A stretch of DNA of 64,000 bases, from NCBI RefSeq assembly GCF_030814435.1, contig NZ_JAUSUW010000005.1:186001-250000 (forward strand). The letters are read 5' to 3'. The translations under genes and the position numbers were made by a program. The stretch comes from Peteryoungia aggregata LMG 23059 (lineage in GTDB: Bacteria; Pseudomonadota; Alphaproteobacteria; Rhizobiales; Rhizobiaceae). The notes beneath the pieces are model-generated. The model searched no databases, was not told where the DNA came from, and worked only from the letters and a program-made list of their open reading frames with translations. This document shows positions 45,655 to 54,653 of the stretch, piece by piece. The first letter of the stretch is position 1. Each line of letters begins with the position of its first letter.

Positions 45655-45801
45655 TCAGCCGTTGACGGCGTGACGGGCAACGCGACGGATGTCTTCACGG
45701 CCGATGCCGAGGTCACGCAGTTCGCGGTCCGACATGCGGCCGAGTTCGGTGATGGTCTGACGATACTTGCGCCAGTTGTTGAGCGAGCGAGCAATGTTCA
45801 T
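45655..45801 (-). CDS. DUF1127 (YjiS-like) small protein
   Basis: 48-residue basic protein starting MNIARSLNNWRKYRQT and ending with the DUF1127 core ELGRMSDRELRDLGIGREDI. A good site, AGAGGT, precedes the ATG at 45801; the frame is open further upstream but without conserved residues. Short DUF1127 proteins are known in alphaproteobacteria as RNA-binding or stress-linked factors (for example CcaF1 of Rhodobacter, encoded with CcsR small RNAs). An RNA with the same anti-SD loops as CcsR lies on the same strand about 250 bases upstream. Confidence 0.88.
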   Translation of the reverse strand: MNIARSLNNWRKYRQTITELGRMSDRELRDLGIGREDIRRVARHAVNG

Positions 45802-46054
45802 TGGGTCTACCTCTTTGGTGGTTGGACCCATCCGTGGGCCCCTTCGAATTTGATGAGGTGAATATATGCTGCATTGCGAAACGATTGAAGACATAATGCG
45901 GCAGAGCACCCATGCATCAGACGCATATCAATGGATTTAACGCTTTGTTAATTGATGCTTTTTTGAGCGTTTGCCTTGTGCAAAACAACGCCCGGTAAAC
46001 GGGCATGCCGGAGGAGCGGTTCAACTCAATTTGCATTTGGGGAAGCACAGCACA

Positions 46055-46208
46055 AAAAAATAACGCTCACCGGGGGAGGAGGTCCGGTGAGCGTCATTTT
46101 TGCAGACCAACGACTGGGAGGAGGAGTGTCGTTGGCCAATCGATCCCGCTTTGGGAGGAGGAGTAAGCGGGTCGAAGAAGAAGCGCCAGAAGTTCCGTCG
46201 CTCTGTTG
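46055..46208 (-). ncRNA. Small RNA with three CUCCUCC-loop hairpins (alpha-r14/cuckoo type)
   Basis: On the minus strand three stem-loops follow one another. Hairpin 1 (46172-46146) has stem CCCGCTT/AAGCGGG and loop ACTCCTCCTCCCA. Hairpin 2 (46136-46108) has stem CCAACGAC/GTCGTTGG and the same loop. Hairpin 3 (46095-46064) has stem ACGCTCACCGG/CCGGTGAGCGT and loop ACCTCCTCCC, and is followed by TATTTTTTTG, so it is also the terminator. A -10 element CTATAT lies at 46221-46216, giving a start near 46208. The anti-Shine-Dalgarno loops are the hallmark of the alpha-r14 (NfeR1) and CcsR/cuckoo RNAs, which bind mRNAs at their ribosome-binding sites. The plus-strand 46000-46200 has no credible gene. 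Confidence 0.88.
46064..46095 (-). terminator. Terminator hairpin of the anti-SD small RNA
   Basis: Stem ACGCTCACCGG/CCGGTGAGCGT with the anti-SD loop, followed on the minus strand by TATTTTTTTG. The terminator therefore doubles as the third regulatory hairpin. Confidence 0.85.
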
Positions 46209-46215
46209 AAAATGA

Positions 46216-46221
46216 ATATAG
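46216..46221 (-). promoter_or_regulatory. -10 element of the small RNA promoter
   Basis: CTATAT on the minus strand, identical to the -10 found at many rhizobial small RNA genes (-35 CTTAGAC, -10 CTATAT). The -35 region here (CTGCAC at 17 bases) is a poor match, so the promoter class is uncertain. Confidence 0.5.
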
Positions 46222-46374
46222 GCGACACTTACGAGTTTGTGCAGTGCAAAATGAACATGGAAGGCATGCGGTTCTTGCATGGGCTGAGGATGCTCTCAAC
46301 GAAGGTTCCGGCATCGGCTTGTCTTTCCCGTGGCGCCGTTTCAGATTGCGCTTGGATTTAAGGGGGTAACGGTG

Positions 46375-47484
46375 ATGTACAGAGGCAGGCTGAGGCGCGA
46401 CCTTGACGACTGGGTAAAGCGCGGATTGCTCGACGCGGTCACGGCAGGGCGATTGCTCGACGATGTCGACCGGCGTGGCGCCGGCTTCAGCATCGGGACG
46501 ATCCTGTCGATGTTCGCCGCCGTCCTGATTGCTGCGTCGCTTTTGATGCTGGTTGCCGCGAACTGGGACGTGATTCCACGCCTCGTCAGAGTGGCCGGAA
46601 TCATCGGGCTGATATGGATCTTCCACATTGTCGCTCTGGTGGCCCGCAGTCGTGGTGCCGATCGCATCGCCGCAGCTTCCCTCGTTCTCGGGTCTGCTGC
46701 CTTTGGCGGGGCCATTGCCCTGATCGGCCAGCTCTACCACCTCTCGGGCGATACCTTCTCCGCCATGTTCCTGTGGTTCTCTGTCACGGCTGTTTCTGCA
46801 GCGCTCTTCCGATCCGGCGCGCTCACTGTCGTTGCGGGCGTCCTGTCTCTCGTCACTTTTGGTGGCGGCTTCGACAGTTTCGGCTGGAGTATCGGCAGTC
46901 ATGGTCTCTGGGCCTGGTGGCCGCCCTTCGGCGCGGTCGCAATCTTCGGTCTGTCGCACTGGACGGGAGCGAGCCGGGCGAAACATTGCGGCTACATTCT
47001 TCTGGTCATCTGGATCTGGTGGATGACGATCCTCGACCGGGAAGAGGTCTATGCCTTCGCCGTGGCACTTGCCGCGACATTGATCTTCCTTGCTCTGACT
47101 TTCCCGCGTTCGCCCCTGCAACCATTGCACCGCAGGCTCGGCGCATCGGCCAGTTTCTATACCCTTGTCCTGGCGCTGAGCGGCTTTGCCTATGTGCAGG
47201 GCAGCGCCCTGGACGCGGGCTCGATCGCCGTGCTGGGTGTGATCATTCTCGGCATCTCGATCGCAGCGCTCGCATTGGAGGGGCGGGACAATGGCGCGGT
47301 GCGCTACCTCGCTTACGGCGCCTTTGCGGCGGAGGTCCTCTACCTCTCCTATGAGACGATCGACAGCATCCTGGGGACCTCTGCCTTCTTCCTGCTCTCG
47401 GGTCTCGTGGTCGCCCTTCTGGCCTTTGTCGTCATTCGTCTCGAGAAACGATTCTCCCGTCCCGTTGCGGAGGTGAAGCCATGA
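46375..47484 (+). CDS. DUF2157 membrane protein
   Basis: 369-residue integral membrane protein with a cytoplasmic N-terminal segment (YRGRLRRDLDDWVKRGLLD) followed by about ten hydrophobic segments. The N-terminal pattern (DLDDWVxxGLLxAxTAxRL) and FSIGTILSMFAAVLIAASLLMLVAANW are typical of DUF2157. The start at 46375 has GGGGGTAACG before it; a GTG at 46372 is also in frame. It overlaps the next gene by 4 bases, and DUF2157/GDYXXLXY pairs are common. Function unknown. Confidence 0.88.
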   Translation: MYRGRLRRDLDDWVKRGLLDAVTAGRLLDDVDRRGAGFSIGTILSMFAAVLIAASLLMLVAANWDVIPRLVRVAGIIGLIWIFHIVALVARSRGADRIAAASLVLGSAAFGGAIALIGQLYHLSGDTFSAMFLWFSVTAVSAALFRSGALTVVAGVLSLVTFGGGFDSFGWSIGSHGLWAWWPPFGAVAIFGLSHWTGASRAKHCGYILLVIWIWWMTILDREEVYAFAVALAATLIFLALTFPRSPLQPLHRRLGASASFYTLVLALSGFAYVQGSALDAGSIAVLGVIILGISIAALALEGRDNGAVRYLAYGAFAAEVLYLSYETIDSILGTSAFFLLSGLVVALLAFVVIRLEKRFSRPVAEVKP

Positions 47485-48056
47485 TCGCCGCGAAACCCTT
47501 TGCCGCCGTGGCGCTGTTCGTCGCCCTCGCTCAGACGGCAATCCTCGGCTCCATGATTGAAGGCCGCGCCTCCATTTTGAGATCCGGATCCGAGGTGCTG
47601 CTGAAAACGGCGCCGGTCGATCCGCGCGATCTCCTGCGCGGCGACTACGTCATCCTCACCTATGACATCTCGACGATCTCCACGACGTCGATAGCAGGCA
47701 TCCGACCGAGGGACGGCGAAGTCGCAAACCTGCATGTGCGCCTGAAGCCTGGTGCCGATGGTTTCTGGACCGTCTCCCAGGCCTCCTTCGATCCGCTTCA
47801 GGCGGAAGAAGGCAGCGTGCTCCTGCTTTCGCAGCCGATCACGATCTACGGCTGGGAGTGGGAAAGCGCCGGAAATCTGATCGTCTCCTATGGCATCGAG
47901 CGCTTCTACGTGCCGGAAGGCGAGGGCAAGCCGATCGAGGATGGACGCAATGAGGGACGTGTCTCGGTCGCCGCCCGCGTGTCCGATGATGGTCAGGCAC
48001 AGATTCGCGCCCTGATGCTGGACGGCGAGCCGCTCTACGAGGAGCCGCTCTATTGA
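47481..48056 (+). CDS. GDYXXLXY-domain membrane-anchored protein
   Basis: 191-residue protein with an N-terminal hydrophobic anchor (FAAVALFVALAQTAILGSMI) and the diagnostic RGDYVILTYD motif near residue 55. The rest is predicted to face the periplasm. It overlaps the DUF2157 gene by 4 bases. The pair is widespread but of unknown function. Confidence 0.9.
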   Translation: MIAAKPFAAVALFVALAQTAILGSMIEGRASILRSGSEVLLKTAPVDPRDLLRGDYVILTYDISTISTTSIAGIRPRDGEVANLHVRLKPGADGFWTVSQASFDPLQAEEGSVLLLSQPITIYGWEWESAGNLIVSYGIERFYVPEGEGKPIEDGRNEGRVSVAARVSDDGQAQIRALMLDGEPLYEEPLY

Positions 48057-48205
48057 GCTGCGTCATTCGCCCGCTGCAAAGCCTGTGAGGCCTGTCCGGC
48101 GGGCCTTGCAACACTGTCATTTTTCCTTTGCGTGGGGGAAAACGGGTGTTATAGAGACGCGCGCTCCGGAGGGGCCATGCGCGAAGGCAGCATGCGCTTT
48201 TGGAC

Positions 48206-48290
<85 letters not shown>

Positions 48291-48474
48291 GCTAAGCCGC
48301 GCGGGATCGATGAGAGAACACCGAGGTGTGGCTCCCGTCAGTCCGGCGCCGTTTTGCTTGGCAGATTGTTGACGATTGCGACGCAGCCACGTCCGGGAAA
48401 CTCAATTCCGGCGTCGTGCTCAGAGAAAACCACCGGCTGTCCGAGCACGGCCGCCACGACATGAAGGTAAGAAC

Positions 48475-49953
48475 ATGCAGGTTATCGAAACGCTCGCTGA
48501 AGGGCTGAAGCGCGAAATCAAGGTCGTCATTCCGGCCAAGGAGATGGAACAGCGCATGAACGAGCGTCTGGCCGAGGTGAAGGACAAGGTCCGCATCAAC
48601 GGCTTCCGCCCGGGCAAGGTGCCGACCTCCCATGTCAAGAAGATGTACGGCAAGTCGATCATGGCTGAACTCGTCAACGAGATCATCCGTGACAAGCCGT
48701 CGGCAATCCTGTCGGAGCGCGGCGAAAAGTCGGCGACCCAGCCGGAAATCGTCATGACCGAGGACGAGAAGGAAGCGGAAAAGATCCTGTCGGCTCAGGC
48801 TGACCTGGAGTTCACGCTCTCCTACGAAATCATCCCGGCGATCGAGCTGAAGTCCGTCGACGGCATCAAGGTCACCCGTGAAGTCGTTGAAGTCTCGGAA
48901 GACGAGATCAACGAGCAGATCCTCAAGATCGCAGAAAGCGCCCGCACCTTCGAAACCAAGAAGGGCAAGGCCGCTGAAGGCGACCGCGTCACCATGGATT
49001 ACCTCGGCAAGGTCGATGGCGTTGCCTTCGACGGTGGCAAGGACGAAGACGCAGAACTGGTCATCGGCTCCAACCGCTTCATCCCGGGCTTTGAAGACCA
49101 GCTCGTCGGCCTGAAGGCCGGTGACGAAAAGGTCATCACCGTGACATTCCCGACCGAGTACCCGGCTGCCAACCTCGCTGGCAAGGAAGCCACCTTCGAC
49201 ATCACCGTCAAGGAAGTGGCTGCTCCGGCTGCCGTCGAGATCAACGATGAGCTCGCCACCAAGCTTGGCGTCGAGTCGGTTGACAAGCTGAAGGAAATCG
49301 TCCGCGGCCAGATCGAGAGCCAGTTCGGCAACGTCACTCGCCAGAAGGTCAAGCGTCAGATCCTCGACCAGCTGGACGCTCTCTACAAGTTCGAGTCGCC
49401 CTCGAAGCTCGTCGATGCCGAGTTCGACAACATCTGGCGCCAGATCAACACCGATCTCGCCCAGTCCGGCAAGACCTTCGCTGACGAAGACACGACCGAA
49501 GAAGCAGCCCGCGAAGAATACCGCGCGCTGGCCGAGCGTCGCGTCCGCCTCGGCCTCGTTCTGTCCGAAATCGGCGAAAAGGCCGGCATCGAAGTGACCG
49601 AAGAAGAGATGCAGCGTTCGCTCTTCGCCCAGCTGCAGCAGTTCCCGGGCCAGGAAAAGCAGATCCTCGACTTCTTCCGCAACACGCCGGGTGCCGCAGC
49701 TTCGCTGCGCGCGCCGATCTTCGAAGAGAAGGTCATCGACAAGCTGCTCGCTGAAGTCTCGGTAACCGACAAGACCGTAAGCAAGGAAGAGCTTCTGGCA
49801 GACGACGCCGAAGAAGGCGAAACCTCGGCCAAGAAGGCAGCTCCGAAGAAGAAGGCTGCTGCCAAGGCTGACGACGCTGCCGAAGGCGAAGACTCCGCTC
49901 CGAAGAAGAAGGCCGCACCGAAGAAGAAGGCCGCCGAAGGCGACGCCGAGTAA
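48475..49953 (+). CDS. tig: Trigger factor with Lys/Ala-rich C-terminal tail
   Basis: 492-residue ribosome-associated chaperone and peptidyl-prolyl isomerase. The ribosome-binding signature is NGFRPGKVP near residue 42, followed by the PPIase domain ([20 protein letters not shown]) and the C-terminal chaperone domain. The last 45 residues add repeats of APKKKAA with acidic spacers, making a highly charged tail beyond the usual end near residue 445. The start at 48475 ([14 protein letters not shown]) matches the family. A terminator follows. Confidence 0.96.
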   Translation: MQVIETLAEGLKREIKVVIPAKEMEQRMNERLAEVKDKVRINGFRPGKVPTSHVKKMYGKSIMAELVNEIIRDKPSAILSERGEKSATQPEIVMTEDEKEAEKILSAQADLEFTLSYEIIPAIELKSVDGIKVTREVVEVSEDEINEQILKIAESARTFETKKGKAAEGDRVTMDYLGKVDGVAFDGGKDEDAELVIGSNRFIPGFEDQLVGLKAGDEKVITVTFPTEYPAANLAGKEATFDITVKEVAAPAAVEINDELATKLGVESVDKLKEIVRGQIESQFGNVTRQKVKRQILDQLDALYKFESPSKLVDAEFDNIWRQINTDLAQSGKTFADEDTTEEAAREEYRALAERRVRLGLVLSEIGEKAGIEVTEEEMQRSLFAQLQQFPGQEKQILDFFRNTPGAAASLRAPIFEEKVIDKLLAEVSVTDKTVSKEELLADDAEEGETSAKKAAPKKKAAAKADDAAEGEDSAPKKKAAPKKKAAEGDAE

Positions 49954-49978
49954 GCTTCGTGCCGTGATATGTTGAGAG

Positions 49979-50006
49979 AAAGCCGCCCCCTTGGGCGGCT
50001 TTTTCG
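49979..50006 (+). terminator. Intrinsic terminator after tig
   Basis: AAAGCCGCCC-cctt-GGGCGGCTTTTTCG: GC-rich stem with T-run, about 25 bases after the tig stop. Confidence 0.9.
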
Positions 50007-50029
50007 TATTTGTGAACAGGGAAGAGATC

Positions 50030-50779
50030 ATGCAGATCCGGCTCATTCGAAGTGCGACGCTGACAGTCGAACTCGCCGGCATCCGGCTTCTGATTGATCC
50101 CTGGCTCGCCGGGAAGGGCGAGGGACGGAGCTATTCCGGAAAAGGGCAGTCCCCGCTCGTTGATCTCCCGATTCCCGTCGATGAAGTACTGGATGGCATC
50201 GACGCCGTGCTGGTTTCGCATTTGCATTCCGACCATTTCGACGATGTGGCGCAAGACCTGCTGCCGAAGAGCATGCCCATCCTCTGCCATGGCCGGGACC
50301 AAGACGTGATCCTCGCCAAGGGTTTCGCAGACGTCCGGGTCATCGGAGACGGCATCCAGCTCGGCGCTTTAAGCATCAGGACGACCGATGGCCGTCATGG
50401 TCCACCGGAGGTCCTTAATGACATGGGCGAAATCTCAGGCTTCCTGATCGGTGCTGAGGCTGAACCGACGCTCTACTGGGCTGGTGACACAATCCTGTGC
50501 CCCGAGGTCGAGACTGTGCTGGCTGTCGAAAAGCCCGGCCTTGTCGTGGTGCATGGATGTGGAGCGCTGTGGAAGGGCAATGGGCCGCTGGTCATGGATG
50601 CGGGGATGGTGATGGAGACGCTGCGTCTCGCCGGTGACGCCACGGTCATCGTCACCCATCTCGATGCTGTCGATCATGCCACGGTTTCCCGCGCCGACTT
50701 TCGGGTGCTGCTCGGTACCGATAGCGACGGAACCGAACGACTTCGGGTGCCGGACGACGGCGAGTCGATGAGCTTCTGA
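50030..50779 (+). CDS. Metallo-beta-lactamase-fold hydrolase (UlaG-like)
   Basis: 249-residue MBL-fold protein with the metal motif SHLHSDHFDD, then GRDQDVILAKGFADV, YWAGDTILCPEVE and a final VIVTHLDAVDH. It begins MQIRLIRSATLTVELAG and LLIDPWLAG. Closest to the UlaG/YycJ type of small hydrolases; substrate unknown. The start at 50030 follows AGGGAAGAGATC, 24 bases after the tig terminator. Confidence 0.88.
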   Translation: MQIRLIRSATLTVELAGIRLLIDPWLAGKGEGRSYSGKGQSPLVDLPIPVDEVLDGIDAVLVSHLHSDHFDDVAQDLLPKSMPILCHGRDQDVILAKGFADVRVIGDGIQLGALSIRTTDGRHGPPEVLNDMGEISGFLIGAEAEPTLYWAGDTILCPEVETVLAVEKPGLVVVHGCGALWKGNGPLVMDAGMVMETLRLAGDATVIVTHLDAVDHATVSRADFRVLLGTDSDGTERLRVPDDGESMSF

Positions 50780-50790
50780 AGGTTTGGGTC

Positions 50791-51999
50791 TCACACGAGT
50801 TTCAGCCGTGCCCGATCGACCATCAGCAGGCCCGCCACGCCTGCCAGCGCGAGCACAAGACCGAGCCAGGCCGTGCCCGAATAACCGAAGAAGTGCGCCC
50901 CAGCCGCGAACGTACCGGCGCTTACGGCATTCCCGAGGAAGGAATTGATCGGCATGAAGGCGGTACCCAAGCCCGGTGTGGTCGGGAAGAGGTCCTGGAA
51001 ATAGGTAATCGGCAGGGAGAGAAGGGCCGCCGCCGTGGCCGCGCCCGGCACGGCGAGCGCGTAGAAATGCCAGGGCGCCGTGGCGAAAACGAAGCCCACC
51101 ATGTGCAACCCGTAGAGCAGCGCCGAAGCAACGATCAGGACGAGAAGGCTGAAGCGCTTCAACAGAGCGGCTGCCAGGAGCATGAAGGGGATTTCGATGA
51201 GGGCGATCAGCGCGGCGATGAAACCGACATCCCGGGTCGATCCGCCAAGTTCGAGCGTCAGGATCAGCGGCCAGATCATCGTCGCGAGCCGCGTGGTCCC
51301 CGTCACGGCGGCCATCGCTACCATCCGCACCAGCATGTCGGCCCGTACGAGTTCGCGCAGCGCGTCGAAGAAGGCTGATTGACTGGTGTTTCCAGGCTCT
51401 TTCGGCTCCTTGGGGGGAGCTAGGAGCAGCAGGGACGCTATCGCGATCAGCAGCGTGCAGGTTGCCGCCGCACCCCACGCGCCGATCATGTTGGCCGACT
51501 GGGCGAGCGCCAAGCCGAGGATCGCGGGCATCACCACCCAGGATGCCGACATGAAGGAGCGAACTACCGTATTGACGGCTGCCGCGTCGCGCGAGGAAAG
51601 CGTGCTCGTCTCTATCCGCGCCGAGGCGAAGAGCAGCGAGTGTACGGCCTGGGAGAAGGGGATGACGAAGGCGGTGGCGACGACGAAGACGGGGATGGAC
51701 GGGAAGAGAAAGATCGCGCCGTAGCCGATCATGCCTGCGAGCGCCAGAAGAGAGATCATCCGACGTCTGTCGCCCATGCCATCGGAGAGAATGCCGAGGG
51801 AAACGCTGATTGTCACCGTCATGATCGATGCGACAACGGTCAGGGCCGAGTAGGCCTGATCACTCATCCCGAGTGCACCGATCGCCGTAACACCGAGATA
51901 GGGCAGAGTGGAGCCATAGGCACAACCTTGCACGAAGATCATGATGGACAGGATAACGAGTTGCGGGCGGGCCGCGATCTGGTGGAGGGACGACGTCAT
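50791..51999 (-). CDS. MFS transporter (sugar-efflux/SetA-like)
   Basis: 402-residue major facilitator with about twelve hydrophobic segments. The loop motif LGILSDGMGDRRRM is the MFS signature between helices 2 and 3. Features such as the two six-helix halves and LGTAFMPINSFLGNAVSAGTF resemble SetA-type sugar/drug efflux proteins, but the substrate is not known. It is convergent with the metallo-hydrolase gene. Confidence 0.85.
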   Translation of the reverse strand: MTSSLHQIAARPQLVILSIMIFVQGCAYGSTLPYLGVTAIGALGMSDQAYSALTVVASIMTVTISVSLGILSDGMGDRRRMISLLALAGMIGYGAIFLFPSIPVFVVATAFVIPFSQAVHSLLFASARIETSTLSSRDAAAVNTVVRSFMSASWVVMPAILGLALAQSANMIGAWGAAATCTLLIAIASLLLLAPPKEPKEPGNTSQSAFFDALRELVRADMLVRMVAMAAVTGTTRLATMIWPLILTLELGGSTRDVGFIAALIALIEIPFMLLAAALLKRFSLLVLIVASALLYGLHMVGFVFATAPWHFYALAVPGAATAAALLSLPITYFQDLFPTTPGLGTAFMPINSFLGNAVSAGTFAAGAHFFGYSGTAWLGLVLALAGVAGLLMVDRARLKLV

Positions 52000-52093
52000 T
52001 GGCGACTCGGGGAGTGGCAGGAGAACGTGCCTGCTTAGCAGGTGAGCCGCGCACCGTCTCCAATCTCAATGGGTTCCCGCAACGCGCCGCGCC

Positions 52094-53518
52094 TCACTCG
52101 GCGGCCCGTCGCTCCACCTTTTCGACCTTTAACTCGCCCATCCGGTTCCAGGCATCCAGACCAGCGATCTTGTAGGCCTCGGCGAGCGTCGGATAATTGA
52201 AGGTGTTCTCGACGAAGTATTCGACGGTGCCTTTGAGGTTGAGGACCGCCTGGCCGATATGCACGAGCTCGGTCGCCCCTTCGCCGACGATATGCACGCC
52301 AAGCAGCCGGCGCGTCTTCAGCGAAAAGATCATCTTCAGCATGCCGCTGTCGAGGCCCATGATGTGGCCACGCGAAGTCTCGCGGAAATGGGCGATCCCG
52401 GTCTCGTAGGGGATGCCGCGTTGAATGACCTCTTCTTCGGTCAGGCCGCAGGTCGAGATCTCCGGAACGGCATAGATGCCGTAGGGAAAGAATTGCGGTG
52501 GATCATGCGCCGGCGCACCGACGGCGTGACGGGCGGCGATGCGGCCCTGTTCCATGGAGGTCGAGGCGAGCGACGGGAACCCGACCACGTCGCCTGCAGC
52601 ATAGATATTCGAAACGGAGGTCTGGAATGTCTCCGAATTGACCTTCAGTCGTCCGCGATTGTCCGCTTCCAGGCCAGCAGCCTCGAGGTTGAGCGTATCG
52701 GTTGCACCAACGCGGCCGGCGGCGAACAGCACCATTTCGGCCGTCAGCACGCGCCCGTTCTTCAACGTCACACGGCATTTGCCGTCAACTTTCTCGACGC
52801 CCTCAACCGTCTGGCCAAAGATCAGCTTCATGTTGCGGTCGCGCAGCTGGTAGGTGAAATCCTCGACGATCTCCTTGTCGATGAAGTCGAGCATGGTGTC
52901 GCGCGGTTCTACCACCGTGACAACGGTATCGAGCGCCGAAAAGATCGTCGCATATTCGATGCCGATGACGCCCGCACCGATGACGATCATCGAGCGCGGC
53001 AGCTCCTTGATTTCCAAAATTTCGTCGCTGTCGATGATGCTGACACCGTCGAAGGGAATGTGCGACGGCTTGAAGGGGCGGGTGCCGACGGCCAGCAGCA
53101 CCGATCCCGCTTGAACATGCACGACTTCGCCGTCTTCCTTGACGACTTCGAGCGTGTGCGGATCGAGGAAATGCGCCTTGCCGCGCATCTGGTGTACGCG
53201 GTTGCGCGAGAATTGGTGTTCGAGCACCTCGACCTCGTGGTCGAGCGTGATCAGAAGTCGCCGGCGAAGGTCATCGGCGTTGATTTCCTGTTTCACGCGG
53301 TAGCTGCGGCCGTAGAAGCCGCGCTCGCGCCAGCCGGTGAGGTTGAGAGCGGTCTCGCGCAGCGTCTTCGACGGGATCGTTCCGGTATGAACCGAGACGC
53401 CGCCGACGCGCGTGCCCTTTTCGATGACGAGAACCTTCTTTTCCAGCTTGGCCGCCTGGATCGCCGCTCTGCGTCCGGCCGGTCCGCTGCCAATCACGAC
53501 GAAGTCATACTGGTTCAT
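52094..53518 (-). CDS. sthA: Soluble pyridine nucleotide transhydrogenase SthA
   Basis: 474-residue flavoprotein that transfers reducing equivalents between NADPH and NAD+. It has the FAD-binding GSGPAGRRAAIQAAKL, the NAD-binding GAGVIGIEYATIFSALD, and the dimerisation domain with EGATELVHIGQAV near the end. The redox-active disulfide region reads VSVHTGTIPSKTLRE; both cysteines of lipoamide-dehydrogenase-type enzymes are absent, as expected for SthA. The start at 53518 (MNQYDFVVIG) follows AGAGGCACCTC; the open frame upstream to 53569 is not conserved. Confidence 0.93.
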   Translation of the reverse strand: MNQYDFVVIGSGPAGRRAAIQAAKLEKKVLVIEKGTRVGGVSVHTGTIPSKTLRETALNLTGWRERGFYGRSYRVKQEINADDLRRRLLITLDHEVEVLEHQFSRNRVHQMRGKAHFLDPHTLEVVKEDGEVVHVQAGSVLLAVGTRPFKPSHIPFDGVSIIDSDEILEIKELPRSMIVIGAGVIGIEYATIFSALDTVVTVVEPRDTMLDFIDKEIVEDFTYQLRDRNMKLIFGQTVEGVEKVDGKCRVTLKNGRVLTAEMVLFAAGRVGATDTLNLEAAGLEADNRGRLKVNSETFQTSVSNIYAAGDVVGFPSLASTSMEQGRIAARHAVGAPAHDPPQFFPYGIYAVPEISTCGLTEEEVIQRGIPYETGIAHFRETSRGHIMGLDSGMLKMIFSLKTRRLLGVHIVGEGATELVHIGQAVLNLKGTVEYFVENTFNYPTLAEAYKIAGLDAWNRMGELKVEKVERRAAE

Positions 53519-53670
53519 GAGGTGCCTCTGATTCGCCTGCCGCCATGTTGCAGTGCACATTTTCCACATGCAGTATGACAGGGCAACGTCACCGTTTCGT
53601 TATCAAGGTGAAATCCGGTCAAGAGATCGAGCTCCATAAACTGGGCACCCCGGTGATCATCAATGCGCCG

Positions 53671-54537
53671 TCAGATCAGCCTAAGGCCCTTGAGGCTCGC
53701 ATGACCGTCCTTGCCGATGATGATGTGGTCATGGACGGTAATCCCGAGCGGCTTGGCGGTCTCGACGATGGTCCGCGTCATGTCGATGTCGGCGCGGGAT
53801 GGTGTCGGGTCGCCACTTGGATGGTTGTGGACCAAAATGATGGCTGTTGCCGACAATTCGAGCGCCCGCTTGACCACTTCGCGCGGATAGACCGGCGTGT
53901 GGTCCACCGTGCCACGCCCCTGGATTTCGTCGGCGATCAGCACATTGCGCTTGTCGAGGAACAGGATGCGGAACTGTTCTGTGGTCTCGTATGCCATGGC
54001 CGCATGACAGTAGTCGATGACTGACGACCAGGAGGAGAGAACCTGTTTCTCGCGCAGCTCGCTCTTCAGCATGCGCTGGGCGACATTTGCGATCAGCTTG
54101 AGGTCGAGAGCAACGGTTTCGCCGACGCCCTTGACCTCTTGCAGAAGGGCTGGCGGCGCGCCGAGTACCCCTGCGAGCGTCTGGAACCGTGCGAGCAAGG
54201 CCTTGGCGATCGGCTTCGTGTCGCGGCGCGGGATCAGGCGAAAGAGCAACAGTTCAAGGATCTCGTAGTCGGCGAGTGCGGTTTCGCCGCCATCACGAAA
54301 CCGGCTGCGAAGACGCTCGCGATGGCCGACATAATGCGCTTCTGGCGGCAAGGACGCACGGGTCGAAGCGGCCTTGGCCAGGCGGTTGTCACGCGCCGGT
54401 TGCTCGGCAAAGAACCTGCGCTCGTCTGTGTGTTCGGCCGGAGCCGGGCGGCCAAGTGAAAGGAAATCTGAGATCGGTCCCGCCGGCTGCTCGTCGTGAC
54501 CCCTGTGTCCATCGGAAACCGGATGCTTGCTCGTCAT
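53671..54537 (-). CDS. radC: DNA repair protein RadC (JAMM/MPN domain)
   Basis: 288-residue RadC-like protein. The C-terminal JAMM metalloprotease motif [14 protein letters not shown] is intact, preceded by an HhH-like region ([19 protein letters not shown]). The first 55 residues are low-complexity. Despite the name, its role in DNA repair is unproven. The ATG at 54537 is preferred over a TTG at 54546. It lies about 117 bases downstream of map on the same strand, as in other rhizobia. Confidence 0.9.
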   Translation of the reverse strand: MTSKHPVSDGHRGHDEQPAGPISDFLSLGRPAPAEHTDERRFFAEQPARDNRLAKAASTRASLPPEAHYVGHRERLRSRFRDGGETALADYEILELLLFRLIPRRDTKPIAKALLARFQTLAGVLGAPPALLQEVKGVGETVALDLKLIANVAQRMLKSELREKQVLSSWSSVIDYCHAAMAYETTEQFRILFLDKRNVLIADEIQGRGTVDHTPVYPREVVKRALELSATAIILVHNHPSGDPTPSRADIDMTRTIVETAKPLGITVHDHIIIGKDGHASLKGLRLI

Positions 54538-54653
54538 GCCACCCAATCCTGACCGTCATGGTCCAGCGGCCTGTTCGCCGCCAAGGCATAGTGACACGAC
54601 TCACGCGGGGCGCAAGTTCAAGTTGCGATTGGTTGGCGTAATCGCGTCTCCGC

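Noticed and set aside
46055..46180. Three similar hairpins considered as a CRISPR-like or direct-repeat array
   Set aside because: Only three units, with different stems and variable spacing, and the last is a terminator; a small RNA explains them better.
46100..46369. Short plus-strand frames driven by the GGAGGAGG runs at 46075-46165
   Set aside because: The GGAGG runs look like ribosome-binding sites, but they sit in the loops of perfect hairpins and are the complement of the anti-SD RNA; the peptides show no conservation signs.
53293..53493. Whether loss of cysteines in the sthA active-site region means a broken gene
   Set aside because: The SthA family does not use the disulfide; the rest of the protein is intact.
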